NCBI RefSeq assembly: GCF_028561275.1 | Contig: NZ_JAQQTF010000006.1 | Span: forward strand, 553,065 to 617,064 | DNA length: 64,000 bases | Source: Aureisphaera galaxeae | GTDB taxonomy: Bacteria > Bacteroidota > Bacteroidia > Flavobacteriales > Flavobacteriaceae | Reading direction: 5' to 3' | Shown here: piece by piece, positions 16,569 through 24,749 of the stretch | Layout: each line of letters starts with the position of its first letter | Numbering within the stretch: position 1 is the first letter of the stretch | Program-made: the position numbers and the translations under genes | The notes under the pieces: generated by a model | Seen by the model: only the letters and a program-made list of their open reading frames with translations | Told to the model about the DNA's origin: nothing | The model's database searches: none

Positions 16569-17948
16569 GTGTACGCAATTATAGATATTGAAACCACCGG
16601 AGGAAAGTACAACGAGGAGGGTATCACCGAAATTGCCGTATACCGTTTCGATGGCCATCAAATTGTAGATCAGTTTTCGAGTTTGGTGAATCCCGAGCGG
16701 AAAATTCAACCCTTTGTCGTAAACCTTACGGGTATTAACAACGAAATGCTCCGTAATGCGCCCAAGTTTTACGAGATCGCCAAACGCCTTATTGAAATTA
16801 CCGAAGACACCATTATTGTAGCTCATAATGCACAGTTCGACAACAGGATTCTCACTACAGAATTCGATCGGCTGGGGTATACGTACGAAAAAGACTCTTT
16901 GTGTACCGTAGAACTGGCACAAAAGCTTATCCCCGATATGGATTCCTACAGTCTGGGGAAATTGGTCCGAGCCTTGGGAATCCCAATAAGTGATCGACAC
17001 AGAGCCCAAGGGGATGCCAAAGCAACGCTAGAATTATTCAAGCTCTTACTTACTAAGGATACGCAAAAGGAAATCATTACTCAGAGTATCCGTAAGGATC
17101 CCAAACGCCTTTTGGAACCCAAGCTATTGGATATGATCGATAATGCCCCAACGGATACTGGGGTTTATTATATGCACAATAAGGACGGGCAGGTTATCTA
17201 TATTGGAAAAAGCAAAAACATAAAGAAAAGGCTTACGCAGCACTTTACGAGCGATAACCGGAAATCGAAGAAGATTCAGTTGGAAGTAGTCTCGGTAAGC
17301 TTCGAACTCACGGGAAGTGAATTGGTGGCGCTCTTGAAGGAGAGCGAGGAAATAAAGCAAAACAAACCCATTTACAATAGAGCACTTCGCAGGACACTTT
17401 ATCAGTATCAGTTAGGCACCTACACCGATGACAATGGGTATATTAATTTGAAAGTTGAAAAGGCGGATGCCAAGAAAAGAGCCGTAACCACTTTTACGAA
17501 TTATGCTCAGGCCAAATCGGTACTTTTTAAGATTACAGAGAACTATCAACTGTGCCAGAAACTAACCGGCCTTCACAGAGTAAACGGCAGTTGTTTTTCC
17601 TATTCTATTAAAGAATGTCTTGGCGCCTGTGTTAAGGAAGAGGCCGTTGCAGCATACAATGAGCGCGTTCAGGAGTTTTTGAATGATAACAGTTACGAAA
17701 ACAAACACATGCTCATTATCGATAAAGGCAGGGATATAGACGAACGCTCTGTAATTCTCATTGAAAATGGAAATTACAAGGGCTTTGGGTTTTTCAACCT
17801 CAATTTTCAGATTACCAATCCCAATGTGCTAAAATCCATCATCACTCCTATGCACAATAACCGGGATGCCCAGCATATCATACAAGGATACTTACGCAAG
17901 AACAAGGTGTTAAAGATCGTTCCCCTTCCTAAGGAAGCCACCATCTAA
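16569..17948 (+). CDS. DnaQ-like exonuclease fused to GIY-YIG nuclease domain
   Basis: 459-residue two-domain DNA nuclease. Residues about 1-165 are a DEDDh 3'-5' exonuclease: IDIETTGG (DxE), HNAQFDNRIL, and HRAQGDAKAT (HxAxxD). Residues about 195-280 are a GIY-YIG endonuclease of the UvrC/Cho type, with TGVYYMHN, VIYIGKSKNIKKRL and a downstream Glu. Such fusions occur in Bacteroidota and actinobacteria and are thought to act in nucleotide excision-type repair. No UvrB- or UvrA-binding region is obvious. The start is taken as GTG at 16569, because it gives MYAIIDIETTGG, the usual N-terminus. The longer reading from 16500 overlaps the YggS gene. Confidence 0.88.
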   Translation: MYAIIDIETTGGKYNEEGITEIAVYRFDGHQIVDQFSSLVNPERKIQPFVVNLTGINNEMLRNAPKFYEIAKRLIEITEDTIIVAHNAQFDNRILTTEFDRLGYTYEKDSLCTVELAQKLIPDMDSYSLGKLVRALGIPISDRHRAQGDAKATLELFKLLLTKDTQKEIITQSIRKDPKRLLEPKLLDMIDNAPTDTGVYYMHNKDGQVIYIGKSKNIKKRLTQHFTSDNRKSKKIQLEVVSVSFELTGSELVALLKESEEIKQNKPIYNRALRRTLYQYQLGTYTDDNGYINLKVEKADAKKRAVTTFTNYAQAKSVLFKITENYQLCQKLTGLHRVNGSCFSYSIKECLGACVKEEAVAAYNERVQEFLNDNSYENKHMLIIDKGRDIDERSVILIENGNYKGFGFFNLNFQITNPNVLKSIITPMHNNRDAQHIIQGYLRKNKVLKIVPLPKEATI

Positions 17949-17988
17949 ATAATCTTCTTTACCTTTAAGCAGACCAAACGAAATTTTG

Positions 17989-18816
17989 ATGAATATTTGG
18001 CGAAAGAAACTTCACGACATTATCTATGAGGCCGACACTCCTGCCGGTAAAGCTTTCGATCTCATTCTACTCATTCTTATTATTTTAAGTGTAGTTTTCG
18101 TAATGCTCGAGAGTGTCAAGAGCATTGATGAACAATACCATGAATTGTTGTATGTAGGGGAATGGGTCATTACCATATTCTTTACTTTCGAATATGTTGC
18201 TCGCATCATCACCGTAAAGAAGCCTTTTAAATATATTTTTAGTTTTTACGGCATCATAGATTTAATTTCTACCATCCCTTTATATCTGTCATTTATTTTA
18301 GCTGGTTCCAGTTATCTACTAACGGTTCGTGCCCTTCGCTTGCTAAGGGTCTTCCGAATCCTGAAAGTGACCCGATACATCGGAGCTTCGAATCGCCTAA
18401 AAAGGGCCTTGCTCCACAGTAGACCCAAGATTTTCGTGTTCCTTTTCGCGGTACTCATTATTTCTATTATTTCAGGAACCTTAATGTATCTTATTGAAGG
18501 GGAAGAGCATGGTTTTAATAGCATTCCGCATAGTGTGTATTGGTGTATCGTTACCCTTACCACCGTGGGATATGGGGATATTTCCCCAGCCACGCCGCTA
18601 GGTCAGTTTATCGCGAGTATTATTATGATTATGGGTTACGGAATTATAGCTGTTCCCACGGGCATTATGACTGTAGAATATAGTAAGGCGGCCCAAGAGC
18701 ATATCGATACCAATACTCAGAATTGTCCCAATTGCGGGGAAAGCCACCATAAGGACAATGCCGTTTATTGTCATGCTTGTGGTGAACCCATTAATCCCGA
18801 AGAATTGGACACCTAA
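17989..18816 (+). CDS. voltage-gated-like potassium channel with C-terminal zinc ribbon
   Basis: 275-residue six-transmembrane ion-transport protein of the inner membrane. The S4-like helix carries regularly spaced arginines (VRALRLLRVFRILKVTR, about residues 108-124). The pore loop has the K+ selectivity filter TTVGYGD (191-197), followed by S6. The cytosolic tail ends in a CxxC-x11-CxxC zinc ribbon (C246, C249, C261, C264) directly after S6. ATG at 17989 is chosen over an in-frame TTG at 17986. The stop overlaps the miaA start (TAATG), so the two are translationally coupled. Confidence 0.92.
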   Translation: MNIWRKKLHDIIYEADTPAGKAFDLILLILIILSVVFVMLESVKSIDEQYHELLYVGEWVITIFFTFEYVARIITVKKPFKYIFSFYGIIDLISTIPLYLSFILAGSSYLLTVRALRLLRVFRILKVTRYIGASNRLKRALLHSRPKIFVFLFAVLIISIISGTLMYLIEGEEHGFNSIPHSVYWCIVTLTTVGYGDISPATPLGQFIASIIMIMGYGIIAVPTGIMTVEYSKAAQEHIDTNTQNCPNCGESHHKDNAVYCHACGEPINPEELDT

Positions 18817-19736
18817 TGGAACCCAAACCGCTTCTTGTTTGTGTGGTAGGCCCAACGGCTATTGGAAAAACTGCACTTTCTATCGAATTGGCCAAAGCCT
18901 TTGCTACGGAAATCATCTCGGCAGATTCCCGTCAATTCTTTAAGGAAATGAGCATTGGGACGGCTGTTCCTTCGCCCGAAGAACTTGCGGCAGCTCCCCA
19001 TCATTTCATTCAGAACTTGAGTATTGAAGATGAATACAGTGTAGGTGATTTTGAACGGGATACCCTTGTGCTGCTTGAAAGTCTTTTTCAAAAACACAGC
19101 ATCGTTATTTTGGTTGGAGGTTCGGGCTTGTATGTGGATGCCGTTGTGAAAGGTTTGGATACTTTTCCCGAAGTCTCTAGTGAAATCCGGGAATCACTTG
19201 TCTCAGAACTAGAGGAAAAAGGATTGGCTCATCTACAACAGGAACTGAAGGAAGTGGATCCTACCCATTTCGAAAAAGTGGATATTCAAAATCCACATCG
19301 GGTTATTAGAGCACTCGAAGTTTTTCGGGCTTCCGGGCAACCCTACTCTTCTTTTCTCAATGCCCCGAATGCCAAACGTCCCTTCAACACTTTACATATT
19401 GGACTCAGCGCCGATCGCGAAATCGTATATGACCGTATCAATAAACGTGTAGACCTTATGATCGAAGCTGGGCTGGTGAAGGAAGCGGAGGCATTATTCC
19501 CTCATAGACAGCTAAATGCCCTGCAAACAGTTGGCTACCGGGAATTGTTCGGACATTTTGAAGGGGAATTAAGTTTGGAAGAGGCCATTTCAGAAATAAA
19601 GAAAAACACAAGGCGTTTTGCGAAGCGGCAGGGTACTTGGTTTCGGAAAAATGAAAACATTCACTGGTTCGACTATACGACCCCCACCGAGGAAATCGTG
19701 ACTTTTGTAAATACAAAAAGCACCCAGATCCCATAA
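18816..19736 (+). CDS. miaA: tRNA dimethylallyltransferase
   Basis: 306-residue enzyme adding a dimethylallyl group to N6 of A37 in tRNAs that read UNN codons. The P-loop is G12-PTAIGK-T19. The DSRQFFKEMSIGTAVP segment (about 40-55) and GGSGLYVDAVVKGL (about 105) are family signatures. Also present are the tRNA-contact region NPHRVIRALEV and the C-terminal TRRFAKRQGTWFRK. The length is standard and the protein cytoplasmic. It is the last gene of the rightward run, and a bidirectional terminator follows. Confidence 0.96.
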   Translation: MEPKPLLVCVVGPTAIGKTALSIELAKAFATEIISADSRQFFKEMSIGTAVPSPEELAAAPHHFIQNLSIEDEYSVGDFERDTLVLLESLFQKHSIVILVGGSGLYVDAVVKGLDTFPEVSSEIRESLVSELEEKGLAHLQQELKEVDPTHFEKVDIQNPHRVIRALEVFRASGQPYSSFLNAPNAKRPFNTLHIGLSADREIVYDRINKRVDLMIEAGLVKEAEALFPHRQLNALQTVGYRELFGHFEGELSLEEAISEIKKNTRRFAKRQGTWFRKNENIHWFDYTTPTEEIVTFVNTKSTQIP

Positions 19737-19755
19737 AGGGATAGGATGCTCTTTT
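19715..19755. terminator. bidirectional terminator, miaA / rprY
   Basis: Nested stem: AAAAAGCA with TGCTCTTTT on the outside and ATCCC/GGGAT (19728-19732, 19738-19742) inside, between two convergent genes. Confidence 0.65.
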
Positions 19756-19772
19756 ACACTTAACCTGTTAGA

Positions 19773-20489
19773 TTATTGGTCTACTTCGTCTTTTACAACC
19801 AAACGGAAACCTTCTCCATGAATGTTGATGATTTCAACACCGTCGTCCTTGCTTAGGTACTTTCTAAGCTTTGCAATGTATACGTCCATACTTCGGGAGG
19901 TGAAATAGTTATCATCTCTCCAAATTTTGGTTAATGCCAGTTCGCGGGGCATTAAGTCATTTTTATGCAAGGCCAACAAACGTAGGAGGTCATTTTCTTT
20001 CGGGGATAGCTTTATTGGGTCCTCATCCTTGTAGGTAAGGAAGCGAAGTTTTGAGTTAAGGTGGAAATTACCAATATTGAACTCAAATTGTTTGCTATCT
20101 GCGATAGAATCGGTTGCTTTTCGTTGTATGATGGCTTTTATCTTCATTAACAATACCTCACTATCGAAAGGTTTGTTAAGATAATCGTCGGCTCCAACTT
20201 TATATCCTTTAAGAACATCTTCTTTCATCGCCTTAGCCGTTAAAAATATAATCGGCACGTCTTCATTTTTCTCACGGATTTCCTTGGCCAGGGTAAATCC
20301 ATCCTTATATGGCATCATGACATCAAGGATACAGAGATCGAAGTCGTCTTTTTTAAATTTTTCAAAACCTTCCATCCCATTCTTGGCGTGGGTAACATCA
20401 TATTCGTTCATTGAAAGGTAGTCCTTGAGTACAGTTCCAAAATTTGGATCATCCTCTACTAACAAGATTTTTTTGTTTTCTGTTTCCAT
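19773..20489 (-). CDS. rprY: response regulator RprY (OmpR/PhoB family)
   Basis: 238-residue two-component response regulator. The receiver domain (residues 1-120) has the acidic pair E12-D13-D14, phospho-acceptor D56 in CILDVMMP, and a conserved Thr/Lys (FLTAKAM, LNKPFD). The C-terminal winged-helix DNA-binding domain (about 140-232) is of the OmpR type, with TSRSMDVYIAKLRKYL. It is the partner of the kinase gene 4 bases upstream. RprXY is the conserved Bacteroidota pair linked to envelope and oxidative stress responses. The targets here are unknown. Confidence 0.94.
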   Translation of the reverse strand: METENKKILLVEDDPNFGTVLKDYLSMNEYDVTHAKNGMEGFEKFKKDDFDLCILDVMMPYKDGFTLAKEIREKNEDVPIIFLTAKAMKEDVLKGYKVGADDYLNKPFDSEVLLMKIKAIIQRKATDSIADSKQFEFNIGNFHLNSKLRFLTYKDEDPIKLSPKENDLLRLLALHKNDLMPRELALTKIWRDDNYFTSRSMDVYIAKLRKYLSKDDGVEIINIHGEGFRLVVKDEVDQ

Positions 20490-20493
20490 ATTT

Positions 20494-22056
20494 CTAAGAT
20501 ATTAAGTGCATTTTTATTATAAAGGTACTCCCCTTTCCCTTTTCGCTTTCTACATATATTTCTGCGTTATGATCGTTCAATATTCGCTTCACATAGGACA
20601 GTCCTAAACCATGCCCTTTTACATTGTGAATATCTCCCGTGTGTTCACGATAGAACTTTTCGAATATTCTTTTCTGAACATTTTTACCCATCCCCAGTCC
20701 TTGATCCTGTATTTTAAGCAGGATATTATCCTTCACATTTTCGGTATAGATATCAATTTTCGGTGCTTCTTCCGAATACTTAATGGCATTATCCAACATA
20801 TTCACCACCACATTGGTAAGGTGTAGTTCGTTTGCCAGTACCGATGATTTCATTGCATCTAAATGGGTTTCTATATATCCGCCCCGGTCTTCCACGATAA
20901 GGCTCACGTGCGATATGGCATCCTCTACAATCTCATGTAATTTTACACGTGCCTTTGGGATATCGAGCTCGTTCTTTTCCAATTTCGAGATTCGCAATAC
21001 ATTTTCTACCTGGGCATGCATCCTTCTATTCTCATCCCGAATCATCTTTAGATAGCGAGAAATAAAATCTTTATTCTCGGAGACTTTTGGGTTTTTTAGC
21101 GCATCCAATGCCAAGTTAATGGTAGCAATGGGCGTCTTAAACTCATGGGTCATATTATTGATGAAATCGGTCTTGATCTGCGAAATCTGTCGTTGTTTAA
21201 AAATCTGTCTAAGAGCGTTAGAATAGGCTAAAATAATCACCGTGGTAAACGCCAAGGATAACAGTGCCATTCCTAAAATGGTATTCAATACCAATTTCCC
21301 TTTGTTCGAAAAATTAACGTATAACTTATAACTGGTGTTATAATTATCGTTTACAAAGAGCGGAACACCATAGGTGCTTGCCGGATCCAAATCGAAATTC
21401 TTCGAGTGAATTTTTGTGGCCAGTTCATTGCTGTACACAGCATATTCAAACTTAGGCTCCAGTCCTCTTCTTCGGCATTCCCTATCTATCAATTCTACGA
21501 TTTCTTCCTTGCCTACCCTTTTATGTATGGGTGTTCTGGAAGATATATTGCTTACAAACGATTCGAACTGTTTGCGTTCGTAATCTGGTAATCGTTTAAA
21601 ATTAACCTGCGTTTGGGTGGTGTAACTACTTCCGTCCAGCCCACCAATAATTTTGGTTGTTTTCTGCTTGTTCGTAATCTTCGTAAACTCAATACTGTCC
21701 ATTTCCGTATCGAAAAACCCAGTAGAAAGTTTGTAATCTTCCTCAATGATCCCATCCGAAAAGATGATGGTTTCATTATTGTCCTCATTTACGATCCTAT
21801 AGATTAGTTCTGTAACACTAACATTATCGGGTTCCTCTACATTTTCAATCAGTCCACTGTACAAACGATAATAATCGTCAATTTCACGAAGTTGGATACT
21901 CTTGGAAACTTCCGTCAACACCTGTCTTACATTGAAGGTGAACTGATCTTCCTTCGTTTTATATGCATTATTAATCCAGTATCCTTGAACAAAAATGATT
22001 CCCAATAAGGACAGCGACATAGAACCAATAAGCAGGGCAAACAACCTTTTGTTCAT
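20494..22056 (-). CDS. rprX: sensor histidine kinase RprX
   Basis: 520-residue inner-membrane kinase. TM1 is at about residues 4-26 and TM2 at about 255-280, flanking a periplasmic sensor of roughly 220 residues. The HisKA H-box has phospho-acceptor H304 in MTHEFKTP. The HATPase domain has N-box NMLDNAIKYS, G1 DQGLGMG and G2 GHGLGLSYV. It phosphorylates the adjacent RprY. The start at 22056 (MNKRLFALL) is preferred to 22080, because a TAnnTTTG promoter box (22061-22068, minus strand) lies between the two candidates. Confidence 0.93.
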   Translation of the reverse strand: MNKRLFALLIGSMSLSLLGIIFVQGYWINNAYKTKEDQFTFNVRQVLTEVSKSIQLREIDDYYRLYSGLIENVEEPDNVSVTELIYRIVNEDNNETIIFSDGIIEEDYKLSTGFFDTEMDSIEFTKITNKQKTTKIIGGLDGSSYTTQTQVNFKRLPDYERKQFESFVSNISSRTPIHKRVGKEEIVELIDRECRRRGLEPKFEYAVYSNELATKIHSKNFDLDPASTYGVPLFVNDNYNTSYKLYVNFSNKGKLVLNTILGMALLSLAFTTVIILAYSNALRQIFKQRQISQIKTDFINNMTHEFKTPIATINLALDALKNPKVSENKDFISRYLKMIRDENRRMHAQVENVLRISKLEKNELDIPKARVKLHEIVEDAISHVSLIVEDRGGYIETHLDAMKSSVLANELHLTNVVVNMLDNAIKYSEEAPKIDIYTENVKDNILLKIQDQGLGMGKNVQKRIFEKFYREHTGDIHNVKGHGLGLSYVKRILNDHNAEIYVESEKGKGSTFIIKMHLIS

Positions 22057-22060
22057 GATC

Positions 22061-22068
22061 CAAAAGTA
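22061..22068 (-). promoter_or_regulatory. promoter of rprX-rprY
   Basis: Minus strand TACTTTTG, a TAnnTTTG match ending 4 nt before the rprX ATG. Transcription would begin at or just inside the start codon. Confidence 0.55.
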
Positions 22069-22134
22069 AGATTTTAACATTTAGACATTGGGTTGTTTAA
22101 CCTAATGTTAACACACGGAAGAAGCAATCTCTTT

Positions 22135-22716
22135 TTAGCTGTTTTGCAGGATGTTATGAATCTCTTCCACCTTCGACTGGGTGGAAACTAAATCGATGTT
22201 TTCAATATGAAAATTAGACAGAGGTATCTTTTCTTCATCGGTCCATTGATTTGCCATTCTACGTTCAATTGCCTCACGAGTGGTTGCATCACGTTGCATA
22301 ACCCGTTGGATCCTAATATCCTTAGGAGCTGTTACTAGAACGGTATAATCACAATTTTTGTATCCCCCATTTTCAAATAATATGGCGGCTTCCTTAATGC
22401 AGTAAGATCCCTCCTGCTTTTTGAGCCATCGCTTAAAGTGCTGACCTACCTTGGGGTGAATAATCCCATTAACCTGCTGCAGCAGTGTTGTGTCGTTAAA
22501 GATTTTTTGAGCTACGTATTCCCGATTTAGGGAACCGTCTATATAGGTTTCTTCTCCGAGTAAGGCAATTAACTTTCTCCGAATCACCTTAGATCTATTG
22601 GTAAGCTTTTTCGCTTCAATGTCTGCGATATAAACGGGTATACCCAATTTGGCAAACATTGTTGCTACGGTAGATTTACCGCTCCCAATTCCTCCCGTAA
22701 GCCCGACGACTTTCAA
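22135..22716 (-). CDS. coaE: dephospho-CoA kinase
   Basis: 193-residue cytoplasmic kinase for the last step of coenzyme A synthesis, phosphorylating the 3'-hydroxyl of dephospho-CoA. The Walker A motif GGIGSGKST is at residues 8-16. The substrate-lid region has the IHPKVGQHFKRWL and KEAAILFENGGYK segments, and R-rich helices follow (RIQRVMQRDATTREAIERRM). The length is normal. Its start is one base after the stop of the YbbR gene, so the two are cotranscribed. The other CoA enzyme in the window, coaBC, is in a separate operon. Confidence 0.95.
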   Translation of the reverse strand: MKVVGLTGGIGSGKSTVATMFAKLGIPVYIADIEAKKLTNRSKVIRRKLIALLGEETYIDGSLNREYVAQKIFNDTTLLQQVNGIIHPKVGQHFKRWLKKQEGSYCIKEAAILFENGGYKNCDYTVLVTAPKDIRIQRVMQRDATTREAIERRMANQWTDEEKIPLSNFHIENIDLVSTQSKVEEIHNILQNS

Positions 22717-22717
22717 T

Positions 22718-23665
22718 TTATTTGAAGATTAAATATTCTACCCGTTTGGTAGCCACTTCTACATCGTATAGATCATTGGGATAGGTTTCCAATGAAGGGA
22801 TTAAAAAGCTTTCGGCTTCATTTCTATTTCGGTAATCGCATACCAATCTAAAATCATTGGGTGATACCGAATTGAACCGGCTCATAGCTACATTAAAAGA
22901 CACATTGATTTCTGAAGGCAACAACTTCACTTCTACATCTCTTGGAGCATTGATTAATTGTACCGAAATGGGGAATTGTTTTTGTGTAAATTCCTCCACA
23001 GCCGCCGAAATACTAACCTCATCCGTCTTTATTGAAAGTTCCGGATCTTCGGGCACCTTCAATTTTATCTTCTTTTCAATGCGATCGGAGGCATTCTTCA
23101 CAACCTCATTTTCTGTTTCAATAAAATCGATCTTTTCCAGCTTTTGCAAAGGCCCCACCAACAATACAGAATCGGGTTGTATTTGCAAGGCTCCTAAATT
23201 CCTGTAGCCTTCCTTATACTGAATTTCTACCATCGACTTTACAGCTACCTTTCGCATTTCCAGCCTATCCAGTGAAACCCGAAGGGAATTTGAAGACAGA
23301 TTGTTTATACCCGAACTATTGTCCAATTGTGTAGCAATGAGTTGCACCAGATCTGCATTCTCCAATACGACGACGGTGTCCCCTTCTTTATAATACCTAG
23401 AGATATCTATGGAAATGGAAGGCTGTTTAAACCCATACGACAAGGCTTGGAATCCGTTCGTCTCTACTTCGAAGGATAGTTTATCGGAACCTTCCTTAGT
23501 CACTGAAATATGTTCTGGAACATTATCGTAAAGAATATTGGCATAGACCAATGCCGTTGTTTCGGTAGAAAATTTGGCGAGTATCCAAAAGATCATTGCC
23601 AACAACAAGAAGAATAAAAACGACTTCACCTTCGAAGTCTTATATGTATTTCTATTCTCGGCCAT
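22718..23665 (-). CDS. YbbR-like (CdaR-type) domain protein
   Basis: 315-residue protein with one N-terminal membrane helix (about residues 16-34, SFLFFLLLAMIFWILAKF) and an extracytoplasmic part of repeated YbbR-like beta domains. In Firmicutes, YbbR/CdaR regulates the diadenylate cyclase CdaA. Here no cdaA is adjacent, and the gene is instead followed by coaE, a common arrangement in Flavobacteria as I recall it. The role is therefore uncertain. It lies 9 bases downstream of a glycosyltransferase gene, in the same leftward operon. Confidence 0.85.
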   Translation of the reverse strand: MAENRNTYKTSKVKSFLFFLLLAMIFWILAKFSTETTALVYANILYDNVPEHISVTKEGSDKLSFEVETNGFQALSYGFKQPSISIDISRYYKEGDTVVVLENADLVQLIATQLDNSSGINNLSSNSLRVSLDRLEMRKVAVKSMVEIQYKEGYRNLGALQIQPDSVLLVGPLQKLEKIDFIETENEVVKNASDRIEKKIKLKVPEDPELSIKTDEVSISAAVEEFTQKQFPISVQLINAPRDVEVKLLPSEINVSFNVAMSRFNSVSPNDFRLVCDYRNRNEAESFLIPSLETYPNDLYDVEVATKRVEYLIFK

Positions 23666-23674
23666 AAAATAAAA

Positions 23675-24676
23675 TTACTTAAAAAATAAATGAGGAAATT
23701 GCTTTTCGGGATCTTTCTTCAGTAATCCGATGTAAAATGAAGACTTCAAAAAAGCCAGACCGTAGCCAAAAAACTGAACAAATAATGCTATTACCGAGAG
23801 ACATCCTATAAACACACTTTTATTTTGTATCGAAGCGTGAACAAATACAAGTAGGATATAGGCACATAGAGGAACAAGTACCATCCAATGATACAACAAT
23901 GCTCCCACTATGGATGCCAAAACAAAGAAAACGAACAATGATGGAAACCAATAGGTAATTTTGGCAGCATGCGGATGCCATTTATTTAGAATGGGGCGCA
24001 CGGCTCCAAACTTCTTTACTTGTACATGGAATTTTTTCCAAGAAATCCTACGCTTGTGATATACGTATGCGTTTGGAAGAAAAACGGTCTTATAACCAGC
24101 TTTTAGGATGCGCTGGGATAAATCCGGATCTTCGCCCGGATGAATCTTTGCAAAGCCTTTGGTTTTTTGAAAAGCTTCACGGGAAATTCCCATATTGAAA
24201 CTTCTGGGTTCGAATTTCGAAACACTCCTTTCACTTCCCCGTATTCCACCTGTAGTAAAAAACGAGGTCATCACATAATTTATGGCCTTTTGCAAAGAGG
24301 TAAAACTATCATGCGCAGCGTCCGCTCCCCCGTAACAATCTACATAGGTGTTCTGTAAAAAAGCATCTACCGTAGTGAGATAATGAGCAGGTAACAGACA
24401 ATCGGAATCCAGAATAATGAAGTAATTTCCTTTGGCTTTCTGCATTCCATAATTCCTGGAATCACCTGGACCGGAATTGGGTTTGAAGTAATAAGAAATG
24501 TTAAGCCTGTCGGCAAAATCTTTTACAACAGACTCTGAGGATAGGGACGAACCGTCTTCTACAATGACAATTTCGTATTCACGCTCGAAAGCAACATTGA
24601 GAAAGCTGTCCAGTAATTCTTTTATTTCTTGGGGCCGATTGTAAACCGGTATGATAAACGAATAGCTCAATTCCAT
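23675..24676 (-). CDS. family 2 glycosyltransferase, membrane-anchored
   Basis: 333-residue GT-A fold glycosyltransferase. The nucleotide-sugar-binding N-terminus (SFIIPVYNRPQEIKELLDSF), the VEDGSS motif and the DSD metal-binding triad (ILDSDCLLP, about residue 94) are visible. An EDPDLSQRIL motif corresponds to the ED catalytic region. Two to three C-terminal hydrophobic segments suggest inner-membrane attachment. Acceptor unknown; polysaccharide or glycolipid synthesis is likely. The ATG at 24676 is chosen because it gives MELSYSFIIP, and a TAnnTTTG box lies just upstream. Confidence 0.92.
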   Translation of the reverse strand: MELSYSFIIPVYNRPQEIKELLDSFLNVAFEREYEIVIVEDGSSLSSESVVKDFADRLNISYYFKPNSGPGDSRNYGMQKAKGNYFIILDSDCLLPAHYLTTVDAFLQNTYVDCYGGADAAHDSFTSLQKAINYVMTSFFTTGGIRGSERSVSKFEPRSFNMGISREAFQKTKGFAKIHPGEDPDLSQRILKAGYKTVFLPNAYVYHKRRISWKKFHVQVKKFGAVRPILNKWHPHAAKITYWFPSLFVFFVLASIVGALLYHWMVLVPLCAYILLVFVHASIQNKSVFIGCLSVIALFVQFFGYGLAFLKSSFYIGLLKKDPEKQFPHLFFK

Positions 24677-24682
24677 GGGGAA

Positions 24683-24690
24683 CAAAAATA
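24683..24690 (-). promoter_or_regulatory. promoter of glycosyltransferase-YbbR-coaE operon
   Basis: Minus strand TATTTTTG (TAnnTTTG), 6 nt before the glycosyltransferase ATG. Confidence 0.55.
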
Positions 24691-24694
24691 CACA

Positions 24695-24725
24695 ATAAAA
24701 AAACCGCCTCGGTATTCCGAGGCGG
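24695..24725 (-). terminator. terminator of large T9SS protein gene
   Basis: Nine-bp perfect stem CCGCCTCGG / CCGAGGCGG (24704-24712, 24717-24725) with TATT loop. On the minus strand it is followed by a T-run (A-run at 24697-24703 on plus). Confidence 0.88.
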
Positions 24726-24749
24726 CTTTCCTATATAATAAGCTATATA

